Positions 1 to 9,413 of a DNA stretch of 64,000 bases are shown here, in pieces. The position numbers and the translations under genes were made by a program. Numbering within the stretch: the first letter of the stretch is position 1; the number at the start of each line of letters is the position of its first letter. Source of the stretch: Acinetobacter apis (GTDB lineage: Bacteria > Pseudomonadota > Gammaproteobacteria > Pseudomonadales > Moraxellaceae); assembly GCF_900197575.1 (NCBI RefSeq), contig NZ_FZLN01000002.1, positions 274,540 through 338,539 of the forward strand. The letters are read 5' to 3'. Below the pieces are notes generated by a model. That model did no database searches. It saw only the letters and a list, made by a program, of their open reading frames with translations, and was not told the DNA's origin.

Positions 1-3000
1 GATGTTGACGTATTGGGATGCGACATATCGTCATTTGAGCCAATACCATCAATTACTTTTTTAAGGTTTTCTTGATTTAACATGGTTTCTTGCATTAAAG
101 GAATGACACCGCGTAAGCCATCTGATTTAACTTTTTTAGTGTTTTCAATCAGTTGATTAAGCGTGTGAGGTTCAGATATTTTCTTAAAGGCTCGTCCAAG
201 TAAACTGGTACGCTGAGGCTGAGTCGTATTGGCCGATGGCCACGCTGTTTGACGTTTAAAATCACTGTCTGCACGCCAAGGATCACGTGAATCAGGCTCA
301 AAATACACTTTAGCAAAACCTGTAGGTAAGCCTGTCACTTCAGCTTGACCTTGATCATTTAACTGACCTTTGGTTTCTTTGCCTAAATTATCAACCAACG
401 TATAACGACCATTTTTTACCCCTTGATCGCGGTTATAAGTATTCAATAACTCTAAGATGCCTTGACCACGTTTTGGGCTTGGTGGCAATTTTAATTGCAC
501 CTGCCCGCCACTTGCGCCTTTAAAGGTGCTTTGCGATGATTGAACGTCAAATACGCCTTTGGTTTTAAGGACAATTCCTGATGAAGACAGTTGCAAACTC
601 GAACCATTTACTTCAAAAGTAATCTCTTTCGGTGCAGAGATACGAATAGATTCTTCAACTGACCCCAATTGAATACTTTGTTTAGCCAATGCTGAAATGC
701 CGCCACCATGTGCTTGAATTTCAACATTGCCTAATCCTGCAAATAGACGAGCCCCTTGCTGCGCTGCAAATAAACTGATTTTTTCTTGGGCTTGTACAAA
801 TACATTCTTTTGCGTGCTGACATTGATGCTGTCGCCCGCACTGTGATTAATTTGCCCATCTGCAGATAAAAAGATATTTTCATGACTTGATAACGCCACA
901 TCTTTAGGCGACGCCAATAAAATGACAGCCTCTTTAAAGACTTTGGCTTTATCTTGATCTTCTTGCTCAATTTGATTTAAAAATGCTTTTAAATTCTCTA
1001 GCATATCGAGCGGATCAACTTGTTGCCCTTGGGCAATTTCATTTAAAGCTTGTGTATTATCAAGTGATCCTTGCAGCTGTTTTTTTGTGGTTGCAGCATC
1101 AGCATGAGGCTGTTTTGCATGAGCGTCTTCATGAGTAGAAAGTAATAGCCCACGACCCGCACGGACCGCACCCAATGCATCTGTTCGTAATTCAAAGCCT
1201 TCACCGCGCCCTTGACTGGTCGCCTGATCTTTAGGATGGCTTAAGTGACCTAAGTTAAGCTGACTGACTGCATGGCTACTTTGTAATTGGGTACTAATTT
1301 GCCCTGTGGTGTCATCAAAGCGAAGTTGGTTAAACCCGCTACCATCGACTTCTTGTGAACGAATTCCACTTAACTTTTTAGTGTGTGGTAACTTTCCTTT
1401 TCGATCAAACTGGGTAGGTGTACGTTCTGCTTCATGCAAACGACCCATCACAAATGGACGGTCAATATTGCCATCAAAGAAGTCAATCACTACAATTTCA
1501 CCGACACGTGGTAAAAACCGCGCACCATAACCATCCCCTGCCCACGGCGTTAATACATCTACCCATGCCGAATCTGTATCTGAGTGATTACTTCCTGCAC
1601 CGCCATCATGTGCATTATCTTCTGCACGACTAAATAGAAAACGTACTTTAATTCGTCCCCATTCATCCACATGAATTTGCTCACCTGCAGACCCTACAAC
1701 CTGCGCACGTTGTACATGTGCAACAGGCTTGTCTTGTTCTGGATGATATGACGGTACAACATCAATACTACGACGAATCAAAGTTAAGCAATTGCCTTGA
1801 CGCTGTGCTTCTTCTTCATGGTTTTTGTTGTGCCAATGGCTTTCTGTTAACAAGTATTGAACTTGTTTTTGAATATCTTTGGGTAAGTTATTTTGGTTAT
1901 AAAAATGCTTATTTAAGATCAAAAATTCTTGTTCTGATTCATGATGTTGATCAATTTCTGGATGCCCATGAAATTTAAACCAATAACCAACTTTAGCATC
2001 ACGCACGGTGCTATAGGCTGTAAAATATTTTGCGTTGAGATTATGCTGTTTAGACAATTGATCATTAAGATGTTCGAGTTGTGATCTGCTTGATGCAGTC
2101 GCACCATCTTCACCGTTTAAGTCTTGTATCCATGCAGGGCTAATGTGCCATGCATCTTCTAAACTTAAACTTTCATTGTCATGTTGCTCACTGTGCTGAT
2201 GATAAGATAATACTGATCCTGCCCCATCTTGCTGATTAAGCTCATTGGGTTGCCAACGTTGTACATGTACCGCTGTGGGCTGTAATTTACGCTGTGCAAT
2301 AAATTGGGTTATGGTATCAAATGGTTCAGTTGCATCGCTACGGTGAAAACGAATATTCTGACGTGTTAATGCCTCAAACTGATGATTATCATCAATTAAA
2401 CATAATTTTTGAGGCTGAATTGGAGCACTGTTATCACGAACAAAACTTTCTGTTTCATCAATAAAAAAATTAATCCCTTCTGACTTGAGTAACCGAGTTA
2501 TAAACTCATACTCAGATTCTGCTGACGTTTGCATTGTAAAAGGTCGAACATCATAGTCTTGATGAAGACGTTCGGTGCTGAGGGTTAAGCTTGCTGCAAA
2601 TAAAGGGCTGCGTTCTTGCCATTCTTTAAACAAAATTTGGATAATGTCTAGGCAAGATTTATTCATAAAGACACGCTGATTACGGCGTTTTTGCCATAAA
2701 GCAGTTGCGTCTTTGAGTTGTAATTTGTAGACCGTTAATGAGCCGTCACTTTGACCTTGTGAAGCTTCTGTAATAAGCCCTGTTGTTCGAAACAATTGAC
2801 CTGTATCTGTAACCGTATCAATTGCAACTTGGCAACCCATGAATTGTTTTAAAGGAATTGTTGAGTCAACCGACAGTGCCAATAATTCTATATTTAAACC
2901 AGAATTAATTTCTTGATGACCATCAACGCGCTGAACAAATACGTTTTTATTCAAAAAAGTATTTGAAAATTTCGCACTGATTGCACGTGTCTGACTATCA

Positions 3001-3038
3001 AAACCTAATTTATCTAAAATATCGTAAATATTGAGCAC
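1..3038 (-). CDS. vgrG: Type VI secretion tip protein VgrG (partial, 3' end outside window)
   Basis: An open frame of about 1012 codons runs from a GTG at 3038 to the left edge without a stop. An in-frame TAG 9-12 bases upstream rules out a longer start, and the next ATG is about 68 codons in. Residues 1 to about 400 read as the gp27-like base. Residues about 438-530 form the gp5 OB region, with a DEWGRIKVRF-type strand and DRPFVMGR at the end. Residues about 700-800 are the repetitive beta-prism/DUF2345 region. After that comes a proline-containing linker and a charged C-terminal extension that continues out of view. VgrG is the trimeric spike of the type VI secretion system. The long C-terminal tail may carry or recruit an effector, but that part cannot be seen here. 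Confidence 0.9.
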   Translation of the reverse strand, partial: MLNIYDILDKLGFDSQTRAISAKFSNTFLNKNVFVQRVDGHQEINSGLNIELLALSVDSTIPLKQFMGCQVAIDTVTDTGQLFRTTGLITEASQGQSDGSLTVYKLQLKDATALWQKRRNQRVFMNKSCLDIIQILFKEWQERSPLFAASLTLSTERLHQDYDVRPFTMQTSAESEYEFITRLLKSEGINFFIDETESFVRDNSAPIQPQKLCLIDDNHQFEALTRQNIRFHRSDATEPFDTITQFIAQRKLQPTAVHVQRWQPNELNQQDGAGSVLSYHQHSEQHDNESLSLEDAWHISPAWIQDLNGEDGATASSRSQLEHLNDQLSKQHNLNAKYFTAYSTVRDAKVGYWFKFHGHPEIDQHHESEQEFLILNKHFYNQNNLPKDIQKQVQYLLTESHWHNKNHEEEAQRQGNCLTLIRRSIDVVPSYHPEQDKPVAHVQRAQVVGSAGEQIHVDEWGRIKVRFLFSRAEDNAHDGGAGSNHSDTDSAWVDVLTPWAGDGYGARFLPRVGEIVVIDFFDGNIDRPFVMGRLHEAERTPTQFDRKGKLPHTKKLSGIRSQEVDGSGFNQLRFDDTTGQISTQLQSSHAVSQLNLGHLSHPKDQATSQGRGEGFELRTDALGAVRAGRGLLLSTHEDAHAKQPHADAATTKKQLQGSLDNTQALNEIAQGQQVDPLDMLENLKAFLNQIEQEDQDKAKVFKEAVILLASPKDVALSSHENIFLSADGQINHSAGDSINVSTQKNVFVQAQEKISLFAAQQGARLFAGLGNVEIQAHGGGISALAKQSIQLGSVEESIRISAPKEITFEVNGSSLQLSSSGIVLKTKGVFDVQSSQSTFKGASGGQVQLKLPPSPKRGQGILELLNTYNRDQGVKNGRYTLVDNLGKETKGQLNDQGQAEVTGLPTGFAKVYFEPDSRDPWRADSDFKRQTAWPSANTTQPQRTSLLGRAFKKISEPHTLNQLIENTKKVKSDGLRGVIPLMQETMLNQENLKKVIDGIGSNDDMSHPNTST

Positions 3039-3253
3039 TAAAAAAGCCTATCAAATAATATTTAATTAAGATTAAGTTGAATATATCACACTAATTTACA
3101 TAAAGAATACTTTTTATACACAGATTTTTATAAAAGTGATTGAGTGAAGAATTGTTAGTTGTAATTGCCAATATATGACATCGGCTTGCGTAGTTCATGC
3201 AATAACAGCGCTAGCTACACCGATATTTAATTGCACAGATCTATGTTTTAAGC

Positions 3254-3517
3254 CTAACCTGCACCAACAACATGACTTTGTTGTTTAATTAATTTTGCAC
3301 CACAACTTAATGCATCATTTTCATAAGCAACCGATTTACCATCGACAATCACATCATTATGCATTTTTTGCACAGTCGACCAGCATTTGCATTTGGGACA
3401 ATAATGGCCATCTCCTGCTCTGAGTACAGGAACACCCATGGTGGTATATTGACTTTGTGTAGCAGGCACAACACCCCCATGTGTTGTCTGTGCTTTATCA
3501 ACAGCAAAACCTTTCAT
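3254..3517 (-). CDS. PAAR domain protein (type VI spike tip)
   Basis: This 87-residue protein is essentially a bare PAAR domain. It has an N-terminal TTHGG turn, a central segment with CPKC and a WSTVQ strand, and the typical ending VAYENDALSCGAKLI. Cys and His residues at the conical tip fit the zinc-binding site of the family. PAAR proteins cap the VgrG spike and sharpen it. It lies 215 bases upstream of vgrG on the same strand, so the two would form a tip module. No effector domain is fused to it; any cargo must be elsewhere, perhaps beyond the left edge after vgrG. Confidence 0.85.
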   Translation of the reverse strand: MKGFAVDKAQTTHGGVVPATQSQYTTMGVPVLRAGDGHYCPKCKCWSTVQKMHNDVIVDGKSVAYENDALSCGAKLIKQQSHVVGAG

Positions 3518-3643
3518 AACTTAAACTCTTTGTTAGCAACAAACTTAATGATTACATTTAGAATGAATATTTAAACACATTTATGCAACATTAATGTGAC
3601 AAAAATTACTTTTTTTAGTGTAAAAGTTAATAGATTTACTGAT

Positions 3644-4159
3644 TTAAATTATTATATAGTCATTTTTAAACTGATTAACATCATAATGGCCTTGTTCTAA
3701 GTGAATGTGATAATCATCAAACAAAGTCAGTTCAATACAATCATCCACATCAATGACAGCATCGGTATGTGCTTTCTCCCAGTGTTGTTCAATAAAAAAT
3801 TTTCCTTCTTGTTTGGCATCCATCGGATCATGTCCTGCCACTACTACATATTTATGAATTTCACCAAAAAGATGGGGCACATATGCCCCAAGATTAATTA
3901 AATATAATTTTAATTGTACTGATTGATGAGGTGGTTCAGGCTGAATCACCACACGATAATCTATCCCTTGGTAGCTGACACCATGAATTTTCATCCATCC
4001 GTCAATGTGTACCCCTTGTTTTAGACCAAACCATTGTTGTTTTAATTTGCCATAACTGTGGCTTAAATCAGTACAAATGACAGGTCGTATATCATGCACT
4101 TCAATGTGTGCCTGTGCATGTTTGCCTCCAAGTAAAACCAAATAAAGATTTAACACCAA
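3644..4159 (-). CDS. DUF1543 domain-containing protein
   Basis: The 171-residue protein opens with LYLVLLGGKHAQAHIEVHDIRPV, the signature of DUF1543, and a second copy of a similar beta-rich unit appears near residue 90 (LYLINLGAYVP, then FGEIHKYVVVAG). The family is found in gammaproteobacteria and has no established function. The gene ends in very AT-rich DNA and starts 12 bases downstream of the argO-like gene on the same strand, so the two are probably co-transcribed. No signal peptide or membrane segment is visible, so it should be cytoplasmic. Confidence 0.75.
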   Translation of the reverse strand: MVLNLYLVLLGGKHAQAHIEVHDIRPVICTDLSHSYGKLKQQWFGLKQGVHIDGWMKIHGVSYQGIDYRVVIQPEPPHQSVQLKLYLINLGAYVPHLFGEIHKYVVVAGHDPMDAKQEGKFFIEQHWEKAHTDAVIDVDDCIELTLFDDYHIHLEQGHYDVNQFKNDYIII

Positions 4160-4171
4160 TTATGCCTTTGT

Positions 4172-4789
4172 TTAAGTCGATGAAATCAGTAATCCTGCCA
4201 CTGTAAACATCATGAATGCAACAAATAAGTCAATGCAACGCCATGCTATCGGCTTTTTAAACCACGGTGCCATTTTTCCTGCCCCCCAACCAAGTAAAGT
4301 AAACCAAATGATTGATGCTGCGACTGCACCGACAATGAAAGCAATTTTTGCTTGCCCTGCTGTATGCTGACTGCCAATTGCACCAAGCAAAACCATACTG
4401 TCTAAATACAAGTGTGGGTTTAATACAGATACAGCCAATACCAAATGTACTGCTGTGGTTCGGGTGATTTTTTCTTCTGCATGTCGCACATACAAACTTG
4501 CTTGGGCAAAAACTGCTCGTTGAAGTGCTTTTAGCCCATACCATGTTAAAAAGGCAACACCACCCCATTTGGCAATAAACATCAAAATGTCATTTTGTTG
4601 AATAAATTGTCCAATACCTGCCACGCCTAGGGTGATTGCAATGGCATCACATAAAATACAAATGAATACCGTAAGCAAAACATGTTGACGTTGTAAGCCC
4701 ATACGAAGCACATGTGCATTTTGCGCTCCAATAGCAATAATAAGTCCCGCACCCATGAACAAGCCTTGTCCAAATGTCATCCACCACAT
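4172..4789 (-). CDS. argO: LysE/ArgO family amino acid exporter
   Basis: The 205-residue protein has about six hydrophobic segments. The first carries the family motif GLIIAIGAQNAHVLRMGLQR, and a second hallmark, SVLNPHLYLDSMVLLG, lies near residue 120. LysE/ArgO proteins export arginine and lysine across the inner membrane. It is transcribed away from a LysR-type ArgP-like gene 111 bases off, the classical regulator-exporter arrangement in which ArgP activates argO. Substrate is inferred from family and context; other basic amino acids are possible. Confidence 0.85.
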   Translation of the reverse strand: MWWMTFGQGLFMGAGLIIAIGAQNAHVLRMGLQRQHVLLTVFICILCDAIAITLGVAGIGQFIQQNDILMFIAKWGGVAFLTWYGLKALQRAVFAQASLYVRHAEEKITRTTAVHLVLAVSVLNPHLYLDSMVLLGAIGSQHTAGQAKIAFIVGAVAASIIWFTLLGWGAGKMAPWFKKPIAWRCIDLFVAFMMFTVAGLLISST

Positions 4790-4900
4790 GGCAACCTCTT
4801 TTTAATATTTGGTCTGAATATGGCTATTATTCACAAAGTGATTGCTTTTTAATTATTATTAAGAAAATATAGATCAAACTAAATTTTTTTAAGGTTACCG

Positions 4901-5782
4901 TTGGTGTTGGATCACAAACAGTGCGCAGCTTTTTTAGCTGTGGTCGAAGCTGGCAGTTTTGAGATTGCAGCAACTCAGCTTCATGTTACTGCTTCTGCAA
5001 TTACCTTGCGGGTGAAAGCACTTGAGCATGCTTTAGGGCAAATTTTATTGCTCAGAGAAAGACCGTGTAAAATGACACAAGCAGGAGAAGAACTTTGGCA
5101 TTATTTAAATAAAGTTCGTTTATTAGAACAAGATTTACTGCATCAGTTTTCAGGTAAAGAAAATAACTCGCCATTTTTTAAAGCTTCAATTGCCACCAAT
5201 GCAGATACCCTTGCCACTTGGTTTTTGCCTGCATTACAACATGTCATTTTAAAAGAAAAAATATTGTTAAATATTCATGTTGATGATCAAGATCATACTC
5301 ATGCTTTACTGCAAGCGGGTCAAGTCAATGCCTGTGTCTCAACATTATCGACCCCACAGCATGGCTGCTATGCGGTGTATTTAGGTCATATACGATATTA
5401 TTTGGTGGCATCAGAAAACTTTATTCGGCAATGGTTCCATCAAGGAATTCATCGTAATACTTTACGCCATGCACCTGCTGTTATTTTTAACCGTAAAGAT
5501 GAAATGCATGCGGATGTGTTACTCAAACAATTTGGTCTACCTAAAACGGCTTATCCATATCATTTTATTCCATCGTCTGAATCTTTTTTACATGCGATTG
5601 AATTAGGACTTGGTTATGGCATGGTGCCAGAACTGCAAGTCAAAGACACTAACTTAATTATTTTAAGTCCTCAAGCCACCTTAGATATTCCTTTGTATTG
5701 GCACCATTGGCAGCAACAATCTAAACAATTACAGCTATTAACCCAGCATGTTGTACATTATGCTCAACAAATATTAAACTAA
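4901..5782 (+). CDS. argP: LysR-family transcriptional regulator, ArgP-like
   Basis: The 293-residue protein begins with a LysR winged helix-turn-helix (about residues 5-62: FLAVVEAGSFEIAATQLHVTASAITLRVKALE) and continues into a substrate-binding effector domain. E. coli ArgP has the same length and layout and activates argO in response to arginine, with lysine as antagonist. The start is not fixed: TTG 4901, GTG 4904 and TTG 4907 are all in frame. The AAGG at 4891-4894 is placed for TTG 4901. Divergent pairing with the exporter supports the ArgP call. Confidence 0.8.
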   Translation: MVLDHKQCAAFLAVVEAGSFEIAATQLHVTASAITLRVKALEHALGQILLLRERPCKMTQAGEELWHYLNKVRLLEQDLLHQFSGKENNSPFFKASIATNADTLATWFLPALQHVILKEKILLNIHVDDQDHTHALLQAGQVNACVSTLSTPQHGCYAVYLGHIRYYLVASENFIRQWFHQGIHRNTLRHAPAVIFNRKDEMHADVLLKQFGLPKTAYPYHFIPSSESFLHAIELGLGYGMVPELQVKDTNLIILSPQATLDIPLYWHHWQQQSKQLQLLTQHVVHYAQQILN

Positions 5783-6316
5783 TTATTTATATTATATATT
5801 TCATTCACTTATAATCAAAAAAATGCTTTTTTAGTCCTATTTTCATTGAATATTATACTAAAGAATACAGCATATTTATTTCTAATTTGATTCAGATATA
5901 TCACAACTCAAATCATGGTTTTTAAATTAAATATATTTAAAAACAATATCTTAAAAATAAAGATATCAATGTAATACATATCACATGCAGTATAAAAATA
6001 GGTTTGAGCATTAAATTTTAATTTTATGCCCGATTGGCTCTCTCTATTATCAAATAAATGGCTCTCGTTTAATGGCATGAAAATCGCCAAATTCTTATTT
6101 ATAAACATAAAACATTTAATGTTTTATTGATTAATACGGTACGGCCTATTTATGCACGAACTGATGGGGGTCTATATTAAAATGACTGATTGCTTACCCT
6201 CATTCCAAAGTACGCTACTGCTAAATAAGTCAGTACATCCAGATGGTTTTATATGTATCAGTGCTCTATTGCTTTCAATTAAAAACAATATCACATGACA
6301 TGAATAGGGATGCATC
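5783..6316. other. 534-bp intergenic region upstream of gabP
   Basis: AT-rich spacer between the argP-like gene and gabP. It holds one copy of the TGGCTCTC direct-repeat element (6035-6066), about 250 bases before the gabP start, and a short inverted repeat AAACATTTAATGTTTT near 6108-6123. Short open frames exist on both strands, but none has a convincing ribosome site or recognisable product. The long leader could hold a transcript start well upstream of gabP. Confidence 0.5.
6035..6066 (+). promoter_or_regulatory. Putative GabR operator, site P (gabP upstream)
   Basis: Two direct copies of TGGCTCTC begin at 6035 and 6059, a 24-bp pitch. The same pair with the same pitch occurs at 11549/11573 and 13117/13141. 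The left copy is preceded by AT in all three sites and the right copy is followed by T/A-rich sequence ending in AAT. MocR/GabR regulators are known to bind paired direct repeats, and a gabR-like gene lies 5.5 kb away. Confidence 0.7.
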
Positions 6317-7798
6317 ATGAAAAATAGCGCAGTAAAAGATACCTCTCTTCCAACATCCGATACATCTTCTCAATTTGAACGGTCAATTGGGCTGATTTCA
6401 AACTTTTCTTTGGGTTTTACTTATTTATCACCATTGACCGCAGTTTACTCCTTATTTGCTTTGGCCATTACATTGGCAGGTCCACCTTCTATTTGGTGGA
6501 TTTTAGTGGCAGCATTTGGTCAATTATTGGTTGCTATTGTGTTTGGTGAAACTGCATCACAATACCCAATTACAGGCGGGCTTTATCCTTGGGCACGGCG
6601 GCTATGGGGACGTAAATATGCATGGATGGCTGCTTGGATTTATTTATGGGCCATTGTTGTGACAGTTACCTCTATTGCAGAATATAGCGCAGCCTTTGTT
6701 GCCTCATTATTTCACTATGAAAATAGTCCGATCAATAGCTTATTAACGAGCGTCGTTTTATTGCTGTTTGTGATGGTTATTAATATGTCTGGCACCAAAA
6801 ACTTAGCACGAGTTGCTCGAATTGGGTTTTGGTGTGAAATTGTGAGTGTTATTGCCTTAGGTATTTATTTACTGATCTTTCATCGCGAACAACCCTTTTC
6901 AATTGTTTTTGACTCAATGGGTGCAGTCGCAAGTAATGGTTCTTATGTGACTGCATTTTTTTCTGCATCCCTCCTTGGTTTGTTTATGTTTTTTGGTTTT
7001 GAGGCATGTGGTAATGTCGCAGAAGAAGTAAAAAATCCAAGCCGACAAATTCCTGTTGCAATGATTCTAAGTATTGTCTTTGGTGCTATTTCGGCAGTGA
7101 TCTCTGTACTTGGCTATTTACTGGCATCGCCTAATTTGGCGGCTATTGTTTCTGGTAAAATTAGCGATCCTATTCCTGCTATTTTACGTGATGCCTTAGG
7201 AACAACTGGCGCCAATATCTTTATTGTCATTGCCATTATTGCAATGCTCTCTTGTATTTTATCGTTACAAGCTGCGCTCAGTCGTTTACTGTTTTCATTT
7301 TCACGTGACAAAATGCTGCCGAAAAGTGCTTGGTTATCTAAGCTGTCTGCACAAGGTGTGCCTGACCATGCCATGATTGTAAGCTGCATATTGCCGCTTA
7401 TAATTTGTGTATGGGTTTATTTCTCACCAGACAATTTAGCACGCATCACAGCATTTGCTGTCATCGGAATTTATGTTGCATTTCAAATGATTGTATTCGC
7501 TGCACTGCGTCAACGTATCAAAGGGTGGAAACCTGCAGGTGAATGGAGCGTGGGTCGCTTTGGCTTTGCAATTAATGTGATTGCGTTAATTTATGGTGTA
7601 ATGGCAATTTATTTATTGGCACAGCCTGCGGATGGCCATACCATTTTAGATCGTTGGGTGGTGTTGATTGGCCTTGCGATTGTCATTGGTAGTGGCTTGT
7701 TATATATGTTTATTGCCAAGCCATATGGACAATCGAATGCACCAGAAAATGATGCAGTCGAATATGCCAACAAGTTACGCGCATTTAAACAGCCATAA
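6317..7798 (+). CDS. gabP: APC-superfamily permease, probable GABA transporter
   Basis: This 493-residue protein has about 12 hydrophobic segments. Its opening SIGLISNFSLGFTYLSPLTAVYSLF and the GETASQYPITGGLYPWARRLWG segment are typical of amino acid/choline/GABA permeases of the APC superfamily. It would import 4-aminobutyrate or a related amine using the proton gradient. The start is supported by AGGG seven bases upstream of the ATG. It carries a copy of the presumed GabR operator upstream and sits in a cluster with gabR, gabT, gabD and patD. Substrate is inferred from this context; the family also carries choline and ethanolamine. Confidence 0.8.
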   Translation: MKNSAVKDTSLPTSDTSSQFERSIGLISNFSLGFTYLSPLTAVYSLFALAITLAGPPSIWWILVAAFGQLLVAIVFGETASQYPITGGLYPWARRLWGRKYAWMAAWIYLWAIVVTVTSIAEYSAAFVASLFHYENSPINSLLTSVVLLLFVMVINMSGTKNLARVARIGFWCEIVSVIALGIYLLIFHREQPFSIVFDSMGAVASNGSYVTAFFSASLLGLFMFFGFEACGNVAEEVKNPSRQIPVAMILSIVFGAISAVISVLGYLLASPNLAAIVSGKISDPIPAILRDALGTTGANIFIVIAIIAMLSCILSLQAALSRLLFSFSRDKMLPKSAWLSKLSAQGVPDHAMIVSCILPLIICVWVYFSPDNLARITAFAVIGIYVAFQMIVFAALRQRIKGWKPAGEWSVGRFGFAINVIALIYGVMAIYLLAQPADGHTILDRWVVLIGLAIVIGSGLLYMFIAKPYGQSNAPENDAVEYANKLRAFKQP

Positions 7799-7803
7799 AT
7801 GAT

Positions 7804-8535
7804 TTAATGTAACGTACCACTGAAATATAAGTGAAACGGCGCATAGGTATTTTTTTGATATGCTTGAACTTGATTGTCATGAATCAAACTACCTATGCGA
7901 TATTTTGCCGTATTAGAGACAATCACCCGCCCTTCTTGGTTGGTAATACAGACCACATCATCAATCAGTTTAAGTTCTTCTGAAATGCATTCTTCAAAGG
8001 TTGCAACCAATAAGTCCATCACTGCAACACCCATAAACTGTTGGTTCACATAAATAGGCTGTGCTGCAGTTAATGTATACGCTGTACTGCAAATATAGTC
8101 CACATATGGGCCATGAATATATGGTGTTTGGCTGCATTCTGTATGATTAAACCATTCAAACGTTCTAAAATCTAACCGCTGCTGTGTGCCTTGATCAAGC
8201 TCTAATTGAAGATGATCTGACGTCGGCTGTTTTAACCACCACTCAAGTAACCAATATTCAGAATTGGTTTGTTTTTGATCAAAATAACTGGCAAACCCTG
8301 CACCATGGCAATATGGGTCATTCTCAAGCCGCGGTTGAATGGCTGTTTGCAGCCCTAAACGAAGCTCAGGTGAACACAATATTCCTGGCGTTAAATTTTG
8401 TGTGGCTGACGATAAAAAAACCTGTTGAAAATCCGCAGCCAATTGTTGAATAGACTGCATAAACAAGCCAGCAATAGATGAGATTTTTTGCTCTAAACGT
8501 TGAATGCGCTGCTGCTTATCGCTTGTAATGTCCAT
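7804..8535 (-). CDS. Soluble Cache/PDC-like sensor domain protein
   Basis: The 243-residue protein has an N-terminal helical region (residues about 5-45, likely coiled coil) and a PDC/Cache-like core. The segment WFNHTECSQTPYIHGPYVDYICS followed by YTLTAAQPIYVNQQFMGVAVMDLL (about residues 125-175) has the order of a small-ligand-binding Cache domain. There is no signal peptide or membrane anchor, so unlike most Cache domains it should be cytoplasmic. It lies 26 bases downstream of a GntR regulator gene on the same strand, apparently the same operon, and converges on gabP. Ligand unknown; an amine or amino acid from the surrounding pathway is a guess. Confidence 0.6.
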   Translation of the reverse strand: MDITSDKQQRIQRLEQKISSIAGLFMQSIQQLAADFQQVFLSSATQNLTPGILCSPELRLGLQTAIQPRLENDPYCHGAGFASYFDQKQTNSEYWLLEWWLKQPTSDHLQLELDQGTQQRLDFRTFEWFNHTECSQTPYIHGPYVDYICSTAYTLTAAQPIYVNQQFMGVAVMDLLVATFEECISEELKLIDDVVCITNQEGRVIVSNTAKYRIGSLIHDNQVQAYQKNTYAPFHLYFSGTLH

Positions 8536-8561
8536 ACTCAGACCTTCATTAAATTTGAGAT

Positions 8562-9284
8562 TTATAATGTTTTCAGTTTAAATTTTTGATTTAACAATTC
8601 ATCTGTCAAATGCATGAAAATCTGCTCAATACAATGAATCGCCTGTGTATTTTTTTGACTAAATTGCTCAAAAAATTCTAAATATAATGTGCTCATTGCT
8701 GTATGAATTTCATCTTTTTGATATAACACCGCAATAAGTGGTGCCCATTCTGATTGAAGCATTAATGCCTGATTGGCAAGTCGGGCGGATTGTGCGTTGG
8801 CAACAATAGTAAGTAAGCAGCGCATATCTGACTGAGCTCGAAACTCAGCTGTGCTTGCTTCGGCAAATACATCAATACAATGTTTTAACTTGGTCAACTC
8901 TTTCACAGTGGTGCGCTGTAAAGCAAGTTTGGTGCTTCTGAGCACGATTGCCGCATGAAACTCTCCTAAGTCAGAGAGATAATCACTACTAAGCTGATGT
9001 AGAGGATGTTGTTTGACCCGCTGCTCAGATGATATTTTATTAATGAAGCTACCACCATGTCGTCCACGTGTGGTGTAAATCAACGATTGACTTCGTAATG
9101 TATTGAGTGCTTCACGAATTGTGATATGTGACACCCCCATTAGCTTCGCCAATTCTGCTTCATTGGGCAATTGCTCATTCGCTTCTAACAAGCCAGTGAT
9201 AATGGCATGGCTTAAACGTGCAATCACTTGCTCAACTCGAGTAGCTTGTCCAAGTGGACTAAAAATTACAGCATGTCTAATCAT
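8562..9284 (-). CDS. GntR-family (FadR subfamily) transcriptional regulator
   Basis: The 240-residue protein has a GntR winged helix-turn-helix at about residues 15-80, including LPNEAELAKLMGVSHITIREAL and a following wing YTTRGRHGGSFI. An all-helical FadR/FCD-type effector domain fills residues about 95-230. It is the first gene of a two-gene unit with the soluble Cache protein. A perfect inverted repeat lies just upstream (9299-9322), well placed for autoregulation. FadR-type regulators usually respond to organic acids or amino acids. The target genes are not shown by the sequence, but the gab cluster is the obvious candidate. Confidence 0.8.
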   Translation of the reverse strand: MIRHAVIFSPLGQATRVEQVIARLSHAIITGLLEANEQLPNEAELAKLMGVSHITIREALNTLRSQSLIYTTRGRHGGSFINKISSEQRVKQHPLHQLSSDYLSDLGEFHAAIVLRSTKLALQRTTVKELTKLKHCIDVFAEASTAEFRAQSDMRCLLTIVANAQSARLANQALMLQSEWAPLIAVLYQKDEIHTAMSTLYLEFFEQFSQKNTQAIHCIEQIFMHLTDELLNQKFKLKTL

Positions 9285-9298
9285 GAGTCTGCTAGCAG

Positions 9299-9322
9299 AT
9301 CCATTTGAAATAATAAATGGAT
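9299..9322. promoter_or_regulatory. Inverted repeat upstream of GntR gene (possible operator)
   Basis: ATCCATTT and AAATGGAT form perfect 8-bp arms separated by 8 bases, starting 15 bases before the GntR-family start codon. A shorter palindrome CTGCTAGCAG (9289-9298) lies between it and the gene. The position suits an autoregulatory operator, but the sequence is not a recognised consensus. Confidence 0.4.
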
Positions 9323-9369
9323 TGTAAGAGAAGCAACTTAAAATGAATAATTATTTTTCTCAATAAACA

Positions 9370-9397
9370 AAAAAAAGAGAGCGAGCTCTCTTTTTTT
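9370..9397 (-). terminator. Rho-independent terminator after NTF2-like gene
   Basis: GAGAGC and GCTCTC arms flanked by A and T runs form a hairpin with a T tract on the minus strand, 17 bases past the stop of the NTF2-like gene. Confidence 0.75.
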
Positions 9398-9413
9398 ATG
9401 TACCGAATGCTGA

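Noticed and set aside
6152..6298. 48-codon frame upstream of gabP
   Set aside because: No ribosome site, mixed composition, and it lies in the gabP leader.
9370..9397. GAGAGC/GCTCTC as a fourth GabR repeat
   Set aside because: It is part of a terminator hairpin; the TGGCTCTC core and 24-bp partner are missing.
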